64,000 bases of DNA from Pyxicephalus adspersus (Eukaryota > Chordata > Amphibia > Anura > Pyxicephalidae). Location: positions 123,833,085 to 123,897,084 of the forward strand of contig NC_092861.1 in NCBI RefSeq assembly GCF_032062135.1. The letters run 5' to 3'. The translations under genes were made by a program, and so were the position numbers. The first letter of the stretch is position 1; each line of letters starts with the position of its first letter. Of the stretch, positions 62,134-64,000 are shown one piece after another. The notes under the pieces were generated by a model. The model was not told the origin of the DNA. It worked only from the letters and a program-made list of their open reading frames with translations, and made no database searches.

Positions 62134-63719
62134 TATATAGGCACAGGCTAAACTAGAACTGGCTCACTGTGGATTTAAATGAATGAATAATAAACTTGGA
62201 AACTCTCAAAGGAGTACAATCTACCAGCTCAGCACTTCAATTTGTCATCTAGTGTTGCTTTATCAAGTTTTGCTGTAGTGTAAAAGCCTCCAAGCTTGCA
62301 TTTTGACAGAGAATTAGTCATTAGTGAAAGAACTCCTGTTAGTGATGAAAGTGATTCCCAAACACACCCCATGCATTTTCCCACTGTATTTTTTTCCTAA
62401 AAAAATCATCGTAAAAATTTACTTGTGCTTTGAGGTTTTCTAATAGCCAATAGGATAAAAAAAATCTAATTTGAAATGGTGAAACAGGAAGCTGAAGACA
62501 AAAAGACCTTCAATGAACCTTTAAAGTTCCATTTCTAGAATTTAAGAGTAATGAATTATATAGAACTCACTATATAGTAAATTGAGAAACCCCAGCCAAT
62601 GATAACAACTGTCCAGTACTTTTGCATTCCTGGTGGCATCTGCCTATACATGTCTCCAGGTCTCCTGAATTCCCCAAATACCTATCCAGGTACTCTAACC
62701 AGACTGCCCTTGGATCTGCCCCATCCTTCTTAGGTTTTCTAAACTGATGTTGCACAATTTGGCACGTTTTTCTCTTCTTCTGCTTCTCCCCTACTCTGAA
62801 ATGACCTCCCAACTCCCAAAGGTCTTACTCAGGTTTGATATTCACAAGTGCAACCAACTGTATATAGAAGAGTGGTTTATAAAATTTCTTCTAATGTAAT
62901 TTCAATTCAACTGAACATATTATCTACTTCTGTATTTGCAACCAAGTCAAACTTCAATTTCAATTACGCTTCAGAATAATCTGTCCCATACTGGGATCCC
63001 AAAAATTGAGATGATAAAATTGTAAAGTGTAAGTAAAGTGTAATTAAACTTTATAAATTTAGCACAGGTGCTGGGTTTGTGGACAGCATTAGCAGCTCAC
63101 TGGTTGGATTCACTTTATGCACGGAATGGCTCTTTAATAGTCTTTTACATATACTTATCAAGTAGATACTGCAGTGACAAACACTATTCACATCTTGTTT
63201 CTGAGCACAAGACACATATTGGCTTATAAACAACACATTTTTGTGTTGTCAAAAATTTCAGATGAAGACAAGGAAAATTGAGGACTATCTGATTTCCCTG
63301 TGCGCTTGTGTAAGTCTACCTTTTATATATTTTTGTCAAACCTTATGAACAATTGAAAAATTGAAGCTCTTGGTTACAGAGAGTTCATTAAACAGTTTAT
63401 ACATAAAGCCCACTGGTTATGCATGCATCATATACAAATATTTGTGCTGCCAAAGCAACCACAATTTGTTGTCCTCAGTAGGCTTCAATGACGTGATGGG
63501 TTGCTATGACTGACACTGACTGATCATCTTCCAGGGGTATAGGCCAGGCTTACGATGGGTAAAAAATAGTCATAGGAGCCTAAAATTAGCATCTAATTTT
63601 AGAAGACAACAGAAGAGCAAATTTTACTTTACCTCTCTCACTAAAAGCTGTGCTGGCAAAGACACAGAAAAAACAAAGTCTTTAAACTCGTATCCCGCAG
63701 ACTGAACTTTATGAAAGAT
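34465..63719 (-). CDS. PUS10: tRNA pseudouridine synthase 10 (spliced, 15 exons in window, 5' part beyond right edge)
   Basis: Pseudouridine synthase that modifies the T-psi-C arm of tRNA; vertebrate PUS10 is also reported to help miRNA processing in the nucleus. Exons in transcript order: 63633-63719, 56623-56657, 53884-53995, 52567-52628, 51002-51047, 48422-48486, 46715-46800, 46456-46581, 45221-45277, 44473-44549, 42730-42782, 40789-40906, 39584-39726, 36277-36376, 34465-34503. Together they make 1206 nt (401 codons plus TGA) with every phase compatible. The catalytic motif SSSGREDVDVRTLG spans a contiguous exon, with the presumed catalytic Asp in GRED. Also visible are RYNKYSRNLPQTPW, GRPFAIELVNPHKV, LRVLHRRPLASRVR and AGTYIKEFVHGDFGRT. 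Human PUS10 is 529 residues, so roughly the first 125 are missing off the right edge. One intron is U12-type. Convergent with REL. Confidence 0.96.
35813..35886. repeat. (TA)n microsatellite
   Basis: About 74 bp, mostly TA dinucleotides with two short breaks, in the last PUS10 intron. It can form a long self-complementary stem. Confidence 0.95.
36277..36376 (-). CDS. PUS10: PUS10 exon
   Basis: 100-bp exon encoding TYIKEFVHGDFGRTVPNIG then SIMKTTADILELDVE. Its acceptor (cttaacaaatcattag) lacks a pyrimidine tract and has a U12-like branch site. The donor gttggc is weak but phase-consistent. Confidence 0.96.
36640..36910. mobile_element. hAT-like right terminus and MITE debris
   Basis: Ends ggccagagtttgccgacccctg, whose reverse complement CAGGGGTCGGCAAACTCTGG is a typical hAT (Charlie-type) terminal repeat. 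The matching left end was not found, so the element is partial or nested with family D-like sequence (gtacgtgtgcagctcag). Confidence 0.5.
37692..37910. mobile_element. Hairpin MITE, family A copy 4
   Basis: Lies inside the U12-type PUS10 intron. Opens gggcctgatttaataaagct and closes ctttaataaatca. A plus-strand 139-codon frame running through it is chance. Confidence 0.85.
39044..39190. mobile_element. Hairpin MITE, family A copy 5 (internally deleted)
   Basis: 147 bp with perfect ends GGGCCTGATTTATTAAAG and CTTTAATAAATCAGGCCC but a shorter middle. The downstream flank (39191-39244) also occurs, inverted, beside copy 6. Confidence 0.85.
39191..39244. repeat. Flank repeat shared with 53391-53444 (inverted)
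   Basis: About 54 bp (including ttcagaggactataaagcag and ggcaaccaggaaagaagctc) match the reverse complement of 53391-53444 with very few differences, directly abutting MITE copies 5 and 6. Confidence 0.8.
39584..39726 (-). CDS. PUS10: PUS10 exon with U12-type donor
   Basis: 143-bp exon, acceptor catttctttcag. Encodes KTPLRVLHRRPLASRVRLIH and EYLDEHHFRLYLKTQAG plus AC. The donor is GTATCCTTT, the minor-spliceosome consensus. Completing the split Thr codon with the next exon gives QAGTYIKEF. Confidence 0.97.
40789..40906 (-). CDS. PUS10: PUS10 exon
   Basis: 118-bp exon, acceptor cctttattttag and a weak donor gtttgt. Encodes EAVAHMKEGEEEKTKCYSAL and IWAEKNIKKEDLELLDNVK, ending in phase 0. Confidence 0.96.
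40997..41476. mobile_element. TTAAAG-ended MITE with GC-rich core, family C copy 2
   Basis: The left end ttaaagcagacctaaactaa is paired with an inverted right end reading cctaaagtagaagtaaacta. The core has catgcgcaga and two facing arms ccaatctcacgcattcgtgg / gtgagattggcac. Lies just upstream of a PUS10 exon on the minus strand. Open frames through it are chance. Confidence 0.65.
42730..42782 (-). CDS. PUS10: PUS10 exon
   Basis: 53-bp exon encoding KINGTDKIKVRDLQIVT plus AG. The acceptor is tttcttaatttcttatgaag, with a moderate pyrimidine tract; the donor is gtgaga. The acceptor position is set by phase 0 entry. Confidence 0.92.
44473..44549 (-). CDS. PUS10: PUS10 exon
   Basis: 77-bp exon, acceptor gtttgtttag and donor gtgagg. 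Encodes GRPFAIELVNPHKVQVTKQN then IKDLQE, ending in phase 0. Confidence 0.97.
45221..45277 (-). CDS. PUS10: PUS10 catalytic-motif exon
   Basis: 57-bp exon, acceptor gttttttag and donor gtactg, phase 1 on both sides. Encodes SFNFSSSGREDVDVRTLGRG. GREDVDVR is the pseudouridine-synthase motif II of PUS10; its Asp is the expected nucleophile, and it is intact here. Confidence 0.97.
46456..46581 (-). CDS. PUS10: PUS10 exon
   Basis: 126-bp exon, acceptor cacatttcag and donor gtaagt. Encodes GRYNKYSRNLPQTPWVIDG then ERKMESSVEELITEQLMPVF. The RYNKYSRNLPQTPW block is diagnostic of PUS10. Confidence 0.97.
46715..46800 (-). CDS. PUS10: PUS10 exon
   Basis: 86-bp exon, acceptor cttttttcag and donor gtactt. 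Encodes RQFQWPPSSPKTACEVVD and MQCNHASVFVA plus G (phase 1), entering the catalytic half of the enzyme. Confidence 0.95.
47100..47860. repeat. Probable interspersed repeat with cctgaagaagcc...gaaacgcgttgg
   Basis: The words cctgaagaagcctatcagtg and gaaacgcgttggggctgaga (about 47635-47675) are typical of a dispersed vertebrate repeat. Outer limits are unclear. Non-coding, in a PUS10 intron. Confidence 0.4.
48422..48486 (-). CDS. PUS10: PUS10 exon
   Basis: 65-bp exon, acceptor cttatgtctgcag and donor gtgagt. Encodes SVFTRMAVVKALEKIKDDDF then C and AG (phase 2). Confidence 0.94.
49430..49868. mobile_element. MITE with GC-rich core, family C copy 3
   Basis: Contains gggagcgcagagcctcctgg, gatctcacgcatatgcagtg and a right end whose reverse complement reads taattaaagcggaagtaagc. 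The left terminus is lost. Confidence 0.6.
51002..51047 (-). CDS. PUS10: PUS10 exon with CxxC pair
   Basis: 46-bp exon, acceptor tttttag and donor gtaagt. Encodes LATVCKDCFKPAKNKQ. The Cys-x-x-Cys pair is a likely metal-binding half-site in this family (inference). Confidence 0.93.
51745..51814. repeat. Inverted repeat 1 (18-bp arms)
   Basis: AGCTGCTGAGAATGGCAG at 51745-51762 pairs with CTGCCATTCCCAGCAGCT at 51797-51814, 17 of 18 positions, with a 34-nt loop. Confidence 0.85.
51845..51910. repeat. Inverted repeat 2 (perfect 21-bp arms)
   Basis: The arm at 51845-51865 (containing ACTCTGATATTCTCAGC) is the exact reverse complement of 51890-51910, with a 24-nt loop. The perfect pairing suggests recent origin or constraint. 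Confidence 0.9.
52567..52628 (-). CDS. PUS10: PUS10 exon
   Basis: Acceptor ggtttgtag and donor gtaagt. Encodes SAFEVGVVFCHQETDEDCHF plus CT, leaving in phase 2. Confidence 0.93.
53391..53444. repeat. Flank repeat shared with 39191-39244 (inverted)
   Basis: Reverse complement of the flank next to MITE copy 5, abutting MITE copy 6. Confidence 0.8.
53445..53668. mobile_element. Hairpin MITE, family A copy 6
   Basis: Degraded left end gggagcaatttattaaagct and right end ctttaataaatcagaccc. It sits 216 bp from a PUS10 exon. Confidence 0.85.
53884..53995 (-). CDS. PUS10: PUS10 exon
   Basis: Acceptor catacccag and donor gtaact. Encodes KQGRVLEKGDIIQLKEAYKW then IIHPMISDELGVQAVSK. The block DIIQLKEAYKW is highly conserved in PUS10. 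Ends in phase 0. Confidence 0.96.
55303..55318. repeat. Short (AC)n microsatellite
   Basis: About 16 bp of CA repeats followed by a short gata-like run, in a PUS10 intron. Confidence 0.9.
55706..56177 (+). mobile_element. Probable solo LTR or LTR-like element (boundaries uncertain)
   Basis: An LTR-like order is visible: TG start (tgttacagggtccagggccc), TATAAAA near 55929, AATAAAA near 56104 followed by a GT-rich stretch, and an end near tttcaca. No convincing target-site duplication was found, so limits are tentative. It is in a PUS10 intron, opposite in strand. Confidence 0.4.
56623..56657 (-). CDS. PUS10: PUS10 35-bp microexon
   Basis: Encodes HCAWLQAQQEM plus AG, completed to Arg by the next exon. 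It is flanked by an AG acceptor (caaccatag) and a gtgagt donor. Its phases (0 in, 2 out) are exactly what the neighbours require and the peptide matches the expected H-x-A-W-L-x-x-x-Q-E-M. It is too short to find by ORF length. Confidence 0.9.
56756..57060. repeat. Interspersed repeat with aacaaactccatgcagatagtgtcctgg-type tail, copy 1
   Basis: Begins with an ATA-rich tract, then cacagtatttatatagcgct and gcgctttacaaagtccatag. It ends ccatgcagatagtgtcctgg, gaaattcaaacctgggacct. Related copies lie at 59060-59250 and 60398-60672. It resembles the 3' region of a LINE, with no reverse transcriptase left. Confidence 0.65.
57484..57630. repeat. Interspersed repeat, same module as 14.04 kb
   Basis: (att)n followed by atttatatagtgccagcaca, gcaaatgacagacagctaca and aagagcttacaatctagg. 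Confidence 0.65.
58035..58385. mobile_element. Inverted-end element, family D copy 3 (decayed)
   Basis: The left end aaggcccagtacagatgtca is mirrored by gacagatgtactttagg at the right. Overlapping opposite-strand frames inside are chance. Confidence 0.45.
59060..59250. repeat. Interspersed repeat, copy 2 of the 56.8-kb family (truncated)
   Basis: Contains tagtatttatatatcaccta and tagcgcttcataaagcccac followed by agtcatgtcagtaactggcc, matching the first half of 56756-57060. Confidence 0.6.
60398..60672. repeat. Interspersed repeat, copy 3 of the 56.8-kb family
   Basis: Contains cacagtatttatatagcaca, acaaagtccatagccatgtc and aggaaaccagagtacttggc, then ccatgcagatagtgtcctgg and cgaacctgg. A family C element follows at once. 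Confidence 0.65.
60670..60966. mobile_element. MITE with GC-rich core, family C copy 4
   Basis: Contains gatcagcaaatttttatttt, ctcgggcatgcgcagaag and gcgctcccattcaatctcga. The right end reads taaagcgtatcttaactagg on the minus strand. The left terminus is abutted by another repeat. A 25-bp T tract lies inside. Confidence 0.6.
61196..61613. mobile_element. Non-autonomous mariner/Tigger-like element, copy 2 (left end truncated)
   Basis: Matches 18258-18735 along its length (gatagggactgtaggtttgt; cctagacattcattaactt; gcaagtcatgcaaacc) and ends cggggactacctg. The first bases of the left terminus are missing, and an internal block near 18545-18590 is absent here. Confidence 0.75.
62100..62131. repeat. 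(AT)n microsatellite
   Basis: About 32 bp of uninterrupted AT repeats in the largest PUS10 intron. Confidence 0.95.
62132..63632. other. Remainder of the large PUS10 intron
   Basis: AT-rich DNA up to the exon at 63633. No further exon or clear repeat seen. Confidence 0.6.
63633..63719 (-). CDS. PUS10: PUS10 first exon in window (N-terminal domain)
   Basis: Acceptor tttttttttgtcttgcag and donor gtaaag on the minus strand. 29 codons, phase 0 on both sides, encoding HKVQSAGYEFKDFVFSVSLP then AQLLVRE, typical of the PUS10 N-terminal (THUMP-like) region. Confidence 0.95.
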
Positions 63720-64000
63720 CTGCAAGACAAAAAAAAACATCAAAAGCCGAGGCAGTCTGTAAATTAGCCTTAAATAAAGCAAGCAGGAAGCGGTTACAAA
63801 AAACGACATATTACTATTACAACTGACAGACAAAACAAATATTGTGTAAATATATGAACCACAGGTATTATTACTGAAATATGGGTGTTCCTTGCATATT
63901 TCTTCAAGAAGTGTGCAGTAATGCAGCATAACACAACACAAGTACTTTGCCTCTGGTAAGGAGTTTCCTGTAATGACTTGTTATTCTTGCTTTCTGTGTT
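63720..64000 (-). other. PUS10: PUS10 intron running off the right edge
   Basis: The sequence upstream of the exon at 63633-63719 on the minus strand begins with a strong pyrimidine tract and AG. The N-terminal exons of PUS10 are not in the window. Confidence 0.8.

Noticed and set aside
1..64000. CRISPR arrays, operons, riboswitches, prokaryotic mobile elements
   Set aside because: The spliced vertebrate genes and repeat content exclude a prokaryotic context; no regularly spaced direct repeats were seen.

Overview
The window is vertebrate genomic DNA, most likely from a frog. It is AT-rich and intron-rich, it is full of short non-autonomous DNA transposons and a solo LTR, and its only recognisable coding sequence is two spliced genes with clear vertebrate orthologues. 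The anuran assignment is inferred from the look of the repeats and the divergence of the proteins; I could not run a search.

Left half, + strand (about 4.3-23.7 kb): REL, the c-Rel subunit of NF-kappaB. Nine exons from 4650 to 22655 join with intact AG/GT sites and compatible phases. A 33-bp candidate first exon at 4313-4345 supplies ATG codons in the correct phase. The joined model is 557 codons with no internal stop: Rel homology domain, immunoglobulin-like dimerisation domain, nuclear localisation signal and a divergent C-terminal activation region. A 3'UTR of about 1 kb follows.

Middle (about 23.7-34.3 kb): convergent intergenic DNA with no gene I recognise. It holds a complete solo LTR with a perfect 5-bp target-site duplication (26519-27286), a hAT-like element beside it, hairpin MITEs and other repeats.

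Right half, - strand (34.3-63.7 kb, running off the right edge): PUS10, tRNA pseudouridine synthase 10. Fifteen exons encode the last 401 residues, from the middle of the N-terminal domain to the stop; the 5' exons lie beyond 64000. All junctions are phase-compatible. One intron (36377-39583) has the hallmarks of a minor-spliceosome (U12-type) intron.

Tail-to-tail REL-PUS10 order matches other vertebrates, including human 2p16.1. The genes act in unrelated pathways (NF-kappaB transcription; tRNA and miRNA metabolism), so the pairing reads as conserved synteny. I saw no new multi-gene system. The most interesting signals are the U12-type intron, the unusual REL first exon, two intronic inverted repeats at 51.7-51.9 kb, the solo LTR, and two MITE copies that share flanking sequence in opposite orientation.
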